DNA from: Polaribacter batillariae
GTDB lineage: Bacteria; Bacteroidota; Bacteroidia; Flavobacteriales; Flavobacteriaceae
NCBI RefSeq assembly: GCF_017498485.1
Contig: NZ_CP071795.1
Coordinates: forward strand, 558,001-622,000
DNA: 64,000 nucleotides
Direction of reading: 5' to 3'
Shown here: positions 17,069 through 26,120 of the stretch, in pieces
Layout of the letters: every line of letters begins with the position of its first letter
Position numbering within the stretch: the stretch's first letter is position 1
Made by a program: the position numbers and the translations under genes
Notes under the pieces: generated by a model
The model's database searches: none
What the model saw: the letters and a program-made list of their open reading frames with translations, nothing else
What the model was told of the DNA's origin: nothing

Positions 17069-17779
17069 ATGAAGAAAATAATTGGATTCATTTTAGTCGC
17101 TATTTTAGCCATTGCATGTTCCTCTAAAAAAGACGGGAACATGATTGTTGAAGGAAATATTAAAGGCTTAAAAAAAGGAACTTTATATCTGCAAAAAATG
17201 CAAGACACTGTGCTAGTTTCTGTAGATTCTATAACCGTTTTTGGCGATGGAAATTTTAGATTAACAGACAATGTAGCATCTCCAGAAATCTACTATTTAA
17301 CTTTTAATGGAAATGTAACCAATAAAAGAATTTTATTTTTTGGAAATAAAGGTACCATTACAATCAAAGACAATATCGAGTTATTTGGCTTTAACCCAGA
17401 AATTACGGGCTCTAAAAACCAATTGATTCTTAACGACTACATGAAAATAAATTCGAAATTCCAAAGTCAAAGCTTAGAATTTGTTAAAAAAGAGTTTGAT
17501 GCAAGAAAAGAGAACAATAAAAGTTTGCTAGAAAAACTAGAAAAAGACTACCAAAATATGATTAAAAGAAGGTATTTATATACCACCAACTTTGCAGTTA
17601 CCAATGCAAATTTTGAAGTTGCACCTTATATTGCTTTAACAGAATTGTACGATGCAAATATCAAATTATTAGATACCATCAATAATTCATTATCCGAAGA
17701 CGTTAAAAATTCTACTTACGGAAAACGTTTAGATAAATATATAAAAGAGATTAAAGAAAAGGAGACAGAAAACAAATAA
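17069..17779 (+). CDS. DUF4369 domain lipoprotein
   Basis: From ATG 17069 the protein is 236 residues: lipobox AILAIACSSKK (Cys about residue 16), then the DUF4369 beta-sandwich (MIVEGNIKGLKKGTLYLQK, VDSITVFGDGNFRL), which elsewhere precedes thioredoxin-like domains. Here no CxxC thioredoxin follows; the C-terminal half is a charged helical region ending in a Lys/Glu-rich tail. An in-frame start at 17045 gives no good signal peptide, so 17069 is chosen. It lies 39 bases after the DUF819 gene. Confidence 0.83.
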   Translation: MKKIIGFILVAILAIACSSKKDGNMIVEGNIKGLKKGTLYLQKMQDTVLVSVDSITVFGDGNFRLTDNVASPEIYYLTFNGNVTNKRILFFGNKGTITIKDNIELFGFNPEITGSKNQLILNDYMKINSKFQSQSLEFVKKEFDARKENNKSLLEKLEKDYQNMIKRRYLYTTNFAVTNANFEVAPYIALTELYDANIKLLDTINNSLSEDVKNSTYGKRLDKYIKEIKEKETENK

Positions 17780-17807
17780 TTTTCTTTTAAAGCATATTAA
17801 AATTTAT

Positions 17808-17957
17808 CATTTCGACTGTAATAGAGAAATCTTATTTATTGAATTTCAATATTTTAGATTTTTAGATAACTTCGTTAGCTACCTTCAATCAAAATATATT
17901 TTGATTTTAGTGGTGCTCAAAAATAACAGTTAAATTTACTTTTGTGACTGCCTCTTA
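17808..17957 (-). repeat. Dispersed ~150-bp repeat (inverted copy of 29630-29795)
   Basis: Read on the minus strand, this interval closely follows 29630-29775: both run from GAGGCnGTCACAAAAG through a TATATTTTGATTGAA block and AAAATCTAAAATATTGAAAT to a GTCGAAATGA end. It fills the intergenic space between the convergent genes ending at 17779 and 17975. Confidence 0.8.
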
Positions 17958-17974
17958 TTATTTTTTATAATTTA

Positions 17975-18823
17975 CTAAAAACGATTGTCACCGTCTAAAA
18001 GATCTCCAATTCCACCTAAAACACTTCCTTCTCCTCTTTTACCACCTCCAGTTCTTGGTGCCATTGCTAAAACTCTTCCTGCTAACCTACTAAATGGTAA
18101 AGATTGTATATAAACCGTTCCAGGACCTCGTAAAGTTGCGAAAAATAAACCTTCGCCACCGAAAATAGTATTTTTAATACCACCTACAAATTCTATATCA
18201 TAATCTACTTCTTTTGTAAAACCTACAATACAACCTGTATCTACTTTTAAAACCTCTCCAGGTTTTAGTATTTTTTTCGCCATAGTTCCGCCAGCATGAA
18301 TAAAACCCAAACCATCACCTTCCATTTTTTGCATAATAAATCCTTCGCCACCAAACAGACCTCTTCCTAATTTTTTTGAAAACTCAATACCAATTGAAAC
18401 CCCTTTTGCTGCACATAAAAAGGCATCTTTTTGGCAAATAAATTTTCCGCCAAACTCTGTTAAATCAATAGGAATAATTTTACCTGGATAAGGAGACGCA
18501 AACGAAACTTGTTTTTTTCCTACGCCATTATTCGTAAAAACCGTCATAAATAAGCTTTCGCCAGTTAAAATTCGCTTTCCTGCAGAAAATATCTTTCCTA
18601 AAAGTCCTTTTTCTTGATTAGAGCCATCTCCAAAAATAGTATTCATTCCTATTTGATCGTCCATCATCATAAAAGTACCAGCTTCTGCAACAACACCTTC
18701 TTGTGGATCTAATTCTATTTCTACAAATTGCATTTCTTCACCAAAAATCTGGTAATCTATTTCGTGAGCATTTTTTCCGCTGCTATATTTTGAAGAATTT
18801 TGAGGTATTCTATCTTGATACAT
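17975..18823 (-). CDS. AIM24 / TIGR00266 family protein
   Basis: A 282-residue soluble protein with the TIGR00266/AIM24 beta-roll: [21 protein letters not shown] near residue 35, [13 protein letters not shown] about 90, [19 protein letters not shown] about 150, and [18 protein letters not shown] about 215. The C-terminus is Gly-rich. Bacterial members are widespread and poorly understood. The gene stands alone, convergent with the DUF4369 gene and just downstream of the DUF4442 gene. Confidence 0.87.
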   Translation of the reverse strand: MYQDRIPQNSSKYSSGKNAHEIDYQIFGEEMQFVEIELDPQEGVVAEAGTFMMMDDQIGMNTIFGDGSNQEKGLLGKIFSAGKRILTGESLFMTVFTNNGVGKKQVSFASPYPGKIIPIDLTEFGGKFICQKDAFLCAAKGVSIGIEFSKKLGRGLFGGEGFIMQKMEGDGLGFIHAGGTMAKKILKPGEVLKVDTGCIVGFTKEVDYDIEFVGGIKNTIFGGEGLFFATLRGPGTVYIQSLPFSRLAGRVLAMAPRTGGGKRGEGSVLGGIGDLLDGDNRF

Positions 18824-18898
18824 AATTTTAGTTATTTATAGTGAAACATTTAATGTAAGAGTATAAAATTATAAAAATGTTACAAAACTTTATAAGAT

Positions 18899-19354
18899 TT
18901 ATTTTTTTACTCTTACACTCCAATGAAATTGAAACTTAGAAACCACTACTCCATCTTCGTTTTTTCCTTCGGAAGTTAAAATAACCATTTGGCCTTCTCC
19001 TGTTTTAATAGAGGCTTTAATTGCGTTTCTAATTTCATTTCCTCCTTTACAAGTAAATATTATTTTACCAGTGGCTTTTTTATAAAAATCTGCTTCTTGA
19101 TACGTAACCAGCATCGACACTTTTCGTTTAGAATCGTAAATTGCTTTCATCACTAAAATACCAGTTGGCATTTCTGCAGCCATTCCTTGTGCCGCCCAAA
19201 ACATACTTTTAAACGGATTTTGATTCAGCCATTTGTATTTTATAGAAACAACAACTTCTGTATTTGTAATCGAACGCACTCTTACGCCTCCAAAATAAGC
19301 CAAAGGGAGTTTTACTAGGTTAAAAAAGTTTACTTTTCGTGGAGTAAATTTCAT
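18899..19354 (-). CDS. DUF4442 hotdog-fold protein
   Basis: A 151-residue protein matching the DUF4442 family of thioesterase-like hotdog proteins: NLVKLPLAYFGGVRVRSI near the start, FKSMFWAAQGMAAEMPTGIL in the middle (the hotdog helix region) and a beta-rich C-terminus ending in basic residues. The enzyme activity, if any, is unknown. It is upstream of and co-directional with the AIM24 gene (75-bp gap). Confidence 0.8.
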   Translation of the reverse strand: MKFTPRKVNFFNLVKLPLAYFGGVRVRSITNTEVVVSIKYKWLNQNPFKSMFWAAQGMAAEMPTGILVMKAIYDSKRKVSMLVTYQEADFYKKATGKIIFTCKGGNEIRNAIKASIKTGEGQMVILTSEGKNEDGVVVSKFQFHWSVRVKK

Positions 19355-19527
19355 TTCTATTTTAAAATTTAAAGAAATAATTATTTTTTGTTGAAATTAT
19401 TTCGGAGTACAATATACTTAAAATTAAATAATAAAAAACTCAACAATAGCAAATGTTACAGCTCGTATTTGGTTTAAAAAACACATTTCGCTAAATGTTA
19501 ATAAAATGTTAATTATAGTACTATGCA

Positions 19528-19559
19528 TTGCATAATACCTTTTTAAAGACATATATTTG
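19528..19559 (+). promoter_or_regulatory. Bacteroidetes-type promoter of the DUF4870 gene
   Basis: TTG at 19528-19530 and TATATTTG at 19552-19559, 21 bases apart, end 30 bases before the ATG at 19590. Together they fit the -33/-7 consensus. Confidence 0.7.
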
Positions 19560-19589
19560 CATAAGAAAGTATTATATAGATTTAATAAA

Positions 19590-20015
19590 ATGAAACAAAA
19601 CAACGAAAATACCAACGCTTTATTAATACATTTATCTGCCTTTGCAGGTTTTATGTTTCCTTTTGGAAATATAGTGGCACCATTAATTGCATGGCAAACT
19701 TTAAAAGATAGAAGCCTTTATTTAGACGAACAAGGGAAAGAAGCTGTAAATTTTAACATCAGTTACACTTTATATGTTTTTATCATAAGCATTGCATTTG
19801 TACCCTTTGCATTTGGCTCTATTTTTAGAAATTTTCGAGACTTTAACAATATAGACATCCATTTAAATTTCGATAATCTTTTTGGTTTTATAAGTTTAGG
19901 ATCTATTGCAGGCATTATTTACTTGATAGGAATTGCTCTGGTAATTATAGCTTCTTTAAAAGCCAAAGATGGTGAGAATTACAAATACCCTTTTACCATA
20001 AAATTTGTAAAATAA
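19590..20015 (+). CDS. DUF4870 small membrane protein
   Basis: From ATG 19590 (MKQNNENTNALLIHLSAFAG) the protein is 141 residues with about three hydrophobic segments and the DUF4870 signature FPFGNIVAPLIAWQTLKD followed by DEQGKEAVNFNISY. These Tic20-like small membrane proteins have no settled role. An in-frame ATG at 19557 lies in the promoter and is rejected. The PadR-PspC cluster follows in the same direction. Confidence 0.85.
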   Translation: MKQNNENTNALLIHLSAFAGFMFPFGNIVAPLIAWQTLKDRSLYLDEQGKEAVNFNISYTLYVFIISIAFVPFAFGSIFRNFRDFNNIDIHLNFDNLFGFISLGSIAGIIYLIGIALVIIASLKAKDGENYKYPFTIKFVK

Positions 20016-20107
20016 AAAATGAATAAGCACAAAATACATACAAAAATTAACTTCCTAAGTTTCTCTTTCGTAGAAAGCGTTCAACTAGGAACTCAACCAA
20101 CAAAAAC

Positions 20108-20452
20108 ATGAAGATAGAAAACACAAAAGCACAAATGCGAAAAGGTGTTTTAGAATATTGCATATTGTCCATCTTAAAAAAAGGCGATGCTTATACTTCT
20201 GAAATTCTTTCGACACTAAAAGGTGCAGAAATGATTGTGGTTGAAGGGACCATTTATCCATTATTAACACGTTTAAAAAACGCGGGTTTGTTAACCTATA
20301 GATGGGAAGAATCTACTTCTGGGCCACCAAGAAAATACTACGTTTTAACAGAAAATGGAAGCATGTTTTTAAAAGAATTAGACAAAACATGGAGCAATTT
20401 AATAAATTCAGTAAACCAAGTAATCAGCAAAAAACCAACTAGAGATGAATAA
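20108..20452 (+). CDS. PadR family transcriptional regulator
   Basis: A 114-residue winged-helix repressor with the PadR pattern: QMRKGVLEYCILSILKKGDAYTSEIL, VVEGTIYPLLTRLKNAGLL and WEESTSGPPRKYYVLTENG. Its stop overlaps the start of the PspC gene by 8 bases, so they are coupled. In flavobacteria this pairing is common, and the regulator probably controls its own envelope-stress operon. Confidence 0.93.
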   Translation: MKIENTKAQMRKGVLEYCILSILKKGDAYTSEILSTLKGAEMIVVEGTIYPLLTRLKNAGLLTYRWEESTSGPPRKYYVLTENGSMFLKELDKTWSNLINSVNQVISKKPTRDE

Positions 20453-22097
20453 GACAATAAATATAAATTTAGGCGGATTTTTCTTCCATATAGACGAAGC
20501 CGCTTATCAGAAATTAAAAAGATATCTAGAATCCATTTCTAGGTCTTTAAGTGACGATCCGCAAGGAAAAAACGAAATTATTGCAGATATAGAAGCACGA
20601 ATTAGTGAACTTTTATCAGAAAAAATCACAGACGCAAGACAAGTGGTTAACGAAAGTGATATCGACGATATTATTGCCATTATGGGTCAGCCAGAAGACT
20701 ATGCAGAAGCAGAAGAAGCTTACGATAATTCTAGCTATTCTTATAAAAGAAACAATGCCTCTAGAAAAAAATTATTTAGAGATGGAGACGATAAATTTAT
20801 AGGTGGTGTCGCTTCTGGAATCGCACATTATTTCGACATAGATACCATTTGGATTCGTCTTGGTTTGTTAGCACTGTTTTTTGGAGCTGGTTTTGGAATA
20901 TTTTTATACATTATTTTATGGATTTTACTGCCTGAAGCAAAAACAACTGCCGAAAAATTACAAATGGAAGGCGAACCTGTAAACATCGATAATATTGAAA
21001 AAAAAATTCGAGAAGAATTTAATAATGTTTCCGAAAATGTAACGGTTTTTGCAAACCAAGCATCAGAAAAAATAAAAGATGGTGCAAATGAGTTTTCACA
21101 AAAAATGAGCAAAACTTTTAGAGCAAAGACCAAAAAAAATAACGGCCTGCAAGATTTTTTAAACGCATTGGGCAACATTTTCTTAGTACTTTTAAAAGTA
21201 ATCGGAAAATTTATTGGAGCCATCTTAGTATTTGTGGCAGCAGCAGTTATTTTATCTCTTATTATTGGAGGGTTTTCTGTAGGGAGCTTAGAATTTTTAA
21301 ATTTTGGAGAAGAAATGCTACAATATCCAGAGTTTTTCTATGCATCAACCATACCTATGTGGGTATTAACATTGTTTCTTTTTTTACTTGTAGGCATACC
21401 GTTTTTAGTCTTATTTGTATTAGGTTTAAGAATACTTTCTAGCAGTGTAAAACAATTTAGCAAAACAACTTCTTTAACACTTTTAGGAATTTGGATTATT
21501 GCTTTATTAGGAATCATTTTTGCTGGTTTAGAATTTGGAGCCTCTCATGCAAATTATGGAAAATCTGTAGAAAAAGATATCTTAAATATTCGTACTAATG
21601 ATACGTTGGTTTTAAAAATGAAAAACGACGATACCATATATTACCAACACAACTTAAGAAAAAGTTCTCGAAAATATAAGGTAGAAATAGACGATAAAAT
21701 TGTGGCATATTCTAATAATGTAGAAGTTAATGTAAAGAGAAGTGTTACTAACGAAGCCTATATTATTATACAAAAAGAATCTCGTGGAAAAAGTAGAATG
21801 ATGGCAAATAAAACTGCCGAAAAAATAGATTATAAATATAAAGTTACTGGAAACGAAGTTGTTTTAGATGCTTTTTTCTTGTCTAAAATTACCAACTTTT
21901 GGAAAGATGAAGAAATAGATATTACTCTTTTTATTCCAGAAAATATGACAATTTATTTCGATAATTCTGTAAAAAACTTTATTTACAATATTAAAAATAA
22001 CGAAAAAATTCGCAATAGAGATATGCTAGATAGGTATTTTACCATGGGCAAAACCACTCTAAACTGCACAGATTGTGTAAAAGAAGAAAAAAATTAA
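20445..22097 (+). CDS. PspC domain membrane protein
   Basis: A 550-residue protein. The N-terminus (1-90) resembles a HAAS-like cytoplasmic region with EIIADIEARISELL. A PspC domain follows (about 105-165: KKLFRDGDDKFIGGVASGIAHYF, then a hydrophobic segment ending ILLPEAK). The middle has three or four more membrane helices, and the last ~170 residues form a beta-rich domain probably outside the membrane. It is likely part of an envelope-stress sensing set with the PadR gene before it and the head-GIN lipoprotein after it. Confidence 0.88.
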   Translation: MNKTININLGGFFFHIDEAAYQKLKRYLESISRSLSDDPQGKNEIIADIEARISELLSEKITDARQVVNESDIDDIIAIMGQPEDYAEAEEAYDNSSYSYKRNNASRKKLFRDGDDKFIGGVASGIAHYFDIDTIWIRLGLLALFFGAGFGIFLYIILWILLPEAKTTAEKLQMEGEPVNIDNIEKKIREEFNNVSENVTVFANQASEKIKDGANEFSQKMSKTFRAKTKKNNGLQDFLNALGNIFLVLLKVIGKFIGAILVFVAAAVILSLIIGGFSVGSLEFLNFGEEMLQYPEFFYASTIPMWVLTLFLFLLVGIPFLVLFVLGLRILSSSVKQFSKTTSLTLLGIWIIALLGIIFAGLEFGASHANYGKSVEKDILNIRTNDTLVLKMKNDDTIYYQHNLRKSSRKYKVEIDDKIVAYSNNVEVNVKRSVTNEAYIIIQKESRGKSRMMANKTAEKIDYKYKVTGNEVVLDAFFLSKITNFWKDEEIDITLFIPENMTIYFDNSVKNFIYNIKNNEKIRNRDMLDRYFTMGKTTLNCTDCVKEEKN

Positions 22098-22194
22098 GTT
22101 ACAATTGAGCTTTAAATTATAACAGTTGGGCAACTAAACTTTTGTTGTAAGCGTCTATTAAAAGACTTTTACAATCTAAAAACAAACCATAATC

Positions 22195-22920
22195 ATGACA
22201 AAAACAATCAACAAAATCGTCGCAATTCTTTTTTTGGCAACCGTATTTACCTCTTGTGGAGTAGATATGCTTAACAAAGTTAATGGAAATAGAAATGTAG
22301 TTACAGAAGAAAGAAAAGTAAACGAAAACTTTTCTGGTATAAAAGTAAGTACAGGAATCGATTTATATATCACACAAGGAAACACAAACGAAGTAACCAT
22401 AGAGGCTGACGAAAATTTACACGACATTATTATTACAGAAGTAAATGATGGTATTTTAAAAATTTATTCAGAAAAAAATATTTGGAGAGCAAAAGCCAAA
22501 AAAGCACATGTTACAATCAAAAATTTAAACCTTTTAAAAGCTACAAGCGGAAGCCATGTTTATGGAAAAGGAGTTATTGAAACGCAAGAAATGTCTATTG
22601 CAGCTACAAGTGGGGCAGGTATAAATTTAGAAATAGAGACACAAAGTGTAGAAACGGCTGCTACAAGTGGAGCAAAAATTAACATTGCTGGAACTACCAC
22701 CAACCATGCTTCTAGTGCCACCAGTGGAAGTTCTATAGATGCCTATGATTTAAAAAGTGCCAATGTAATCGTAAAAGCTACAAGTGGTGCTGGTATAAAC
22801 ATTTTTGCAACCGATAAAATAGAAGCAAAAGCTACAAGTGGTGGAGATATCGATTTTAAAGGAAACCCCCAAAAAGTAATTAAAAAATCTTCTTCTGGAG
22901 GAAGTATTTCAAAAAAATAA
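22195..22920 (+). CDS. Head-GIN domain (DUF2807) lipoprotein
   Basis: A 241-residue lipoprotein (ATVFTSCGVDM lipobox, Cys about residue 21) with a DUF2807 auto-transporter-like adhesin domain. A repeated ATSGA/ATSGS motif occurs six times at roughly 20-residue steps between residues 115 and 225, which predicts a right-handed beta-helix with the motif on one face. It closes the PadR - PspC - GIN set and is about 100 bases from the PspC gene. Its ligand is unknown. Confidence 0.87.
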   Translation: MTKTINKIVAILFLATVFTSCGVDMLNKVNGNRNVVTEERKVNENFSGIKVSTGIDLYITQGNTNEVTIEADENLHDIIITEVNDGILKIYSEKNIWRAKAKKAHVTIKNLNLLKATSGSHVYGKGVIETQEMSIAATSGAGINLEIETQSVETAATSGAKINIAGTTTNHASSATSGSSIDAYDLKSANVIVKATSGAGINIFATDKIEAKATSGGDIDFKGNPQKVIKKSSSGGSISKK

Positions 22921-22931
22921 AAATAATTTTT

Positions 22932-22958
22932 GTCGGTTCGAGCGCAGTCGAGAACTAG
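22932..22958. repeat. Partial palindromic repeat core (TTCGAGCGCAGTCGA)
   Basis: A fragment of the dispersed TCGA-rich repeat, also seen near 31625, 50347 and 53503. The 22921-23133 gap otherwise holds only the hairpin at 23089. Confidence 0.5.
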
Positions 22959-23088
22959 TTAGTTAAAATAAACCTTTCAACTGAACTCAAGGAAACAAAA
23001 AAATAAGTTCTATTGATTATATACTAAAAATTTAATTTATCAATCTAAAGAATTAGAAGTAAAATTCAATCAACCCAAACCAAGATCT

Positions 23089-23112
23089 CTTGAGGCTAGA
23101 AATAGCCTCAAG
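23089..23112. terminator. Strong hairpin with GAAA loop
   Basis: CTTGAGGCTA GAAA TAGCCTCAAG is a perfect 10-bp stem followed by TTTTC. It can end transcription of the PadR-PspC-GIN operon. It lies only 21 bases before the next ATG, so a leader role is possible. Confidence 0.7.
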
Positions 23113-23133
23113 TTTTCAAAAAACAAATCAACT

Positions 23134-23658
23134 ATGAACTCTTTTTTAGAATTTTTTAAAGATTCTCTACTCATTAAAATAATCATTGCAATTATACTAT
23201 TCTTGTTTCACTTTATTAGCAACGCACAAGAATCTAAGAATTCTGAATTGTACCAAATCTTAAAATCTAAAGATAGTATTATTTTCGAAAATGCTTTTAA
23301 CACCTGTAATTTTAAAGAGTTAGAAACAATAATTTCAAACAATTTTGAGTTTTATCATGATGTTGGTGGCATTCAAAATAAAAAGCAGTTTTTTAAAACT
23401 GTAAAAGAGAATATTTGTCCCAATCCAGATAATTTTGCAAGAAACCTTGTAGAAAATTCTTTAGAAGTTTTTCCGATGAAGAAAAACGGACAATTATATG
23501 GCGCGATTCAAAAAGGGAAACACACCTTTCAAGAAAAACAAAACGGAAAATTAACAACAATTGGTATTGCAGATTTTACACATCTTTGGATACTCGAAAA
23601 TAAAATTTGGAAATTAAAAAGGGTTTTAAGTTACAACCACAAACCCTATTCCAATTAA
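23134..23658 (+). CDS. DUF4440 / NTF2-like secreted protein
   Basis: A 174-residue protein with an N-terminal hydrophobic segment (IIIAIILFLFHFISNAQ) that looks like a signal peptide after an unusually long basic start. The rest fits the SnoaL/DUF4440 cone fold: NTCNFKELETIISNNFEFYHDVGG, then FKTVKENIC, and the end FTHLWILENKIWKLKRVLSYNH. Members are often small ligand-binding or isomerase-like proteins; no function can be assigned. Confidence 0.8.
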   Translation: MNSFLEFFKDSLLIKIIIAIILFLFHFISNAQESKNSELYQILKSKDSIIFENAFNTCNFKELETIISNNFEFYHDVGGIQNKKQFFKTVKENICPNPDNFARNLVENSLEVFPMKKNGQLYGAIQKGKHTFQEKQNGKLTTIGIADFTHLWILENKIWKLKRVLSYNHKPYSN

Positions 23659-23662
23659 AAAA

Positions 23663-23756
23663 TTATTAGAAAGCTAACTTCTAATAATCTTACTAATACT
23701 TGGTTTTATTAGTTTACTTGGTAAGACGTCGTTTTGTAAAAAACGGCGCTTACTTT
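23663..23756. repeat. Two hairpins in the 23659-23908 intergenic space
   Basis: TTATTAGAA/TTCTAATAA (23663-23688) could end the DUF4440 transcript. GTAAGACGTCGTTTT pairs imperfectly with AAAACGGCGCTTAC at about 23720-23753. A 63-codon open frame across this region is AT-rich and lacks protein-like features, so I treat the interval as non-coding. Confidence 0.45.
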
Positions 23757-23908
23757 TTTAATTTACCATTTTTTGTTTCTAATTCAAAAAATAACTTCGT
23801 TAACGGCCGATTACAAAAAAAACTTACATATTTTTTATTCGGTTTTTATTTGCTAAATTTAACTGCTACTTCAAGCAATAATCGTACATAAATACGTTAG
23901 CAAAAACT

Positions 23909-24316
23909 TTACTTCTTCTCTAAGTGCTCCTCTATATCTGCAATATGGTGTTGCAAAGCTTGTGTAGAAATTTGTATTTCTTTAATCAATAAAGCCAAAG
24001 AAACAATCAATAAAACAAGTGCAAATCCAAAAATATAAACAGCTGTAATTTGTAAACCAACATACATTAAAAACATTGTTAAAACACAAAACAACAAACT
24101 GCTAATGCCAAAAATTTGCATCCATCTTGTAAGATTTAAACGCAATTTCAAATTTTTAATTTGCCTTAATAAAGAGTCGTCTTTCTTTTGTAAATAAATA
24201 TCGTGTAAATTTCTAATAACAGCTGCATACGCTAAAAAACGATTTGTATATGCAAGCATAATTAAAGAAATTGCCGAAAATAAAAGTGCGGGGGTTGTTA
24301 AAGTTAGTTGTTCCAT
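23909..24316 (-). CDS. DUF2721 membrane protein
   Basis: From the ATG at 24316 (MEQLTLTTPALLFSAIS) the protein is 135 residues with three hydrophobic helices, including FGISSLLFCVLTMFLMYVG and AVYIFGFALVLLIVSLALLI, and a helical C-terminus ending EEHLEKK. This is the usual DUF2721 layout; function unknown. An ATG four codons upstream (24328) is possible. It is convergent with the DUF4440 gene and divergent from the DUF1206 gene. Confidence 0.83.
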   Translation of the reverse strand: MEQLTLTTPALLFSAISLIMLAYTNRFLAYAAVIRNLHDIYLQKKDDSLLRQIKNLKLRLNLTRWMQIFGISSLLFCVLTMFLMYVGLQITAVYIFGFALVLLIVSLALLIKEIQISTQALQHHIADIEEHLEKK

Positions 24317-24390
24317 AAAAAAAATCAAAATTAGGTAATAATTTTAAGACAAAAGGTATTTTCTAACGGTGTTATCGGCTTTTTTTGAAT

Positions 24391-24398
24391 TAAATTTG
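24391..24398 (+). promoter_or_regulatory. Candidate -7 element (TAAATTTG) of the DUF1206 gene
   Basis: An exact TAnnTTTG match, 16 bases before the GTG start at 24415. No -33 TTG is evident at normal spacing. Confidence 0.45.
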
Positions 24399-24414
24399 CA
24401 GTAAATATTATTTT

Positions 24415-25173
24415 GTGATTCAGAAAGTTAGAAAATTTGGTTTCCTTACAAAAGGCTTCATCTATGCAATTATAGGTGTGCTAACCTTTTTAGCTGCCAT
24501 GGATCTTGGCGGAAAAGTTTCCGATAAAAATGGGGTTATTAATTTTTTAGAAAATCAAATTTTCGGAAAAATAGTATTATTAATTGTAGGTTTAGGAATG
24601 CTTTCTTATGCAGTTTGGCGTTTTTACAAATCGTTTTTAGTCGTAAAAAAAGAAGACAAAAAAACCAAATATTTTTTGTGCATCGATTTCTTTTTTCGGG
24701 GCATTATATACGGCTCTTTTGCTATTTCTATTTTATATAAAGTTTTCAACCAGTCTAAAACTAGAACTTCAAAAGAAACAATAGTGGCAAAAATTTTACA
24801 ATTAGAAATGGGTACTTATATTGTGTATGCAGTTGCCATAATTATATTTGCATCTGCGATCAATCAATTTTATATTGTTTACCAAAATATTTATTTAAAA
24901 AATATCGAAAAATCTAAAAATATTGCTTCTTTTAACTTTTTAGAAAAATCTGGTAAATTTGGCATTACCTCAAGAGGAATTTCATTCTTAATTTTTGCAT
25001 GGTTTATTTTTAAAGCGGCTTCCGAGAAAAATCCCGATAAAATTAAAGGAACGCAAGAAATGTTTAATTATTTACACGATTTAACATTGGGCTCTGTTTT
25101 AATGGCAATTATGGCATTAGGCTTTTTAAGCTATGGTGTTTTTCAATATTTTTATGCAAGATATGGCGAATAA
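24415..25173 (+). CDS. DUF1206 membrane protein
   Basis: A 252-residue protein with about six hydrophobic helices arranged as three repeats of two. The DUF1206 pattern is visible as VRKFGFLTKGFIYAIIGVLTFLA near the start and SGKFGITSRGISFLIFAWFIFKAA near residue 180. The start is a GTG at 24415; no suitable ATG precedes it. Function unknown. Confidence 0.85.
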   Translation: MIQKVRKFGFLTKGFIYAIIGVLTFLAAMDLGGKVSDKNGVINFLENQIFGKIVLLIVGLGMLSYAVWRFYKSFLVVKKEDKKTKYFLCIDFFFRGIIYGSFAISILYKVFNQSKTRTSKETIVAKILQLEMGTYIVYAVAIIIFASAINQFYIVYQNIYLKNIEKSKNIASFNFLEKSGKFGITSRGISFLIFAWFIFKAASEKNPDKIKGTQEMFNYLHDLTLGSVLMAIMALGFLSYGVFQYFYARYGE

Positions 25174-25179
25174 AGAATT

Positions 25180-25310
25180 TCTTGAAACCAACGATCCTCG
25201 AAGCAAATCACAGAGGTATTTCGCTAGTTTTATTTTGATCTAAAAAGGTCAAAAACCAAAATGCTGTATTTAGATTTCCGTTTTCACGGGAATGGCAATT
25301 TCAACCAAAA
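25180..25310 (+). repeat. Dispersed ~130-bp repeat (inverted copy of 57965-58100)
   Basis: A palindromic part (GAAACCAACGATCCTCG to CACAGAGGTATTTCGC) is followed by a 63-base block. The same two parts occur in reverse order and orientation at 57965-58100: a block with CTAAATACAACG and GGTTTTTGACC, then GAAACCAACAATCCTCG. Most positions agree by eye. Confidence 0.8.
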
Positions 25311-25377
25311 CTCCTAGGCAGAACCCCAAGGAATTCTTTTCGATTAAAGTTGCTTTGTTTTTATGTATTTTTGAGAA

Positions 25378-26046
25378 ATGAAAAAACTTTTTTTACTTCT
25401 TTTTTTTACAATCAATTTTGCAGGGTTTTCGCAAGAACTTCCAAAAGGTTTTACCTATTTAAGTTCTGTAGATAGCACCATTCAATCGGAATTAAGGTAT
25501 CTCTCTAACAATAATTTTATAGGCAAACCAATTGATGGATATAAAAGTAATTGTGTTATTGTTTCCTTCGAAACAGCCAATGCTTTAAAAATTATTCAGC
25601 AAAAATTATTAAAAAAAGGACTCAGTTTAAAGATTTTCGACGCCTACAGACCACAACAAGCCGTAAATTATTTTGTGCGTTGGGCAAAAGTACTAAACGA
25701 TACCTTAATGAAAAAAGAATACTATCCAGAAGTACCAAAATCTCAACTTTTTAAAAGAGGATATATTGCTTCAAAATCTGGGCACACAAGAGGAAGCACA
25801 GTCGATTTAACCATTGTTAATCTAAAAACAGGAAAAGCATTAGATATGGGCAGTCCTTACGATTTTTTTGGTCCCCAATCGCATCCATTTTATAAACATA
25901 TTACTAAAAAACAAAAAGAAAACAGGCTAATGTTACGTAAAATTATGATGGAACATCATTTTAAACCCTATAATAACGAGTGGTGGCATTTTACATTAAG
26001 AAACGAACCTTTTCCAAAAACATATTTTAATTTTCCCATCGATTAA
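25378..26046 (+). CDS. D-alanyl-D-alanine dipeptidase, VanX/DdpX family (M15D)
   Basis: A 222-residue secreted zinc peptidase with signal peptide (to about residue 19, NFAGFSQ). The metal site is complete: SGHTRGSTVDLTI gives the zinc His and Asp (about residues 135-142) and NEWWHF the catalytic Glu and third ligand (about 201-205). FDAYRPQQAV carries the conserved Arg. It splits D-Ala-D-Ala; as no vancomycin-type genes are near, a cell-wall recycling role is more likely than resistance. Confidence 0.92.
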   Translation: MKKLFLLLFFTINFAGFSQELPKGFTYLSSVDSTIQSELRYLSNNNFIGKPIDGYKSNCVIVSFETANALKIIQQKLLKKGLSLKIFDAYRPQQAVNYFVRWAKVLNDTLMKKEYYPEVPKSQLFKRGYIASKSGHTRGSTVDLTIVNLKTGKALDMGSPYDFFGPQSHPFYKHITKKQKENRLMLRKIMMEHHFKPYNNEWWHFTLRNEPFPKTYFNFPID

Positions 26047-26120
26047 AAGTTTAACAAAATTGAAAGAACTTCAACAAAAATCGGCATTATATTTGCTCTT
26101 GTTACTGAAACGTTTTTAAA

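Noticed and set aside
23700..23891. A 63-codon open frame
   Set aside because: It starts in a hairpin-rich intergenic stretch, has no family features and no ribosome-binding context.
25378..26046. Vancomycin-resistance gene cluster
   Set aside because: Only the VanX-like dipeptidase is present, without VanH/VanA ligase or VanRS; a wall-recycling role is more likely.
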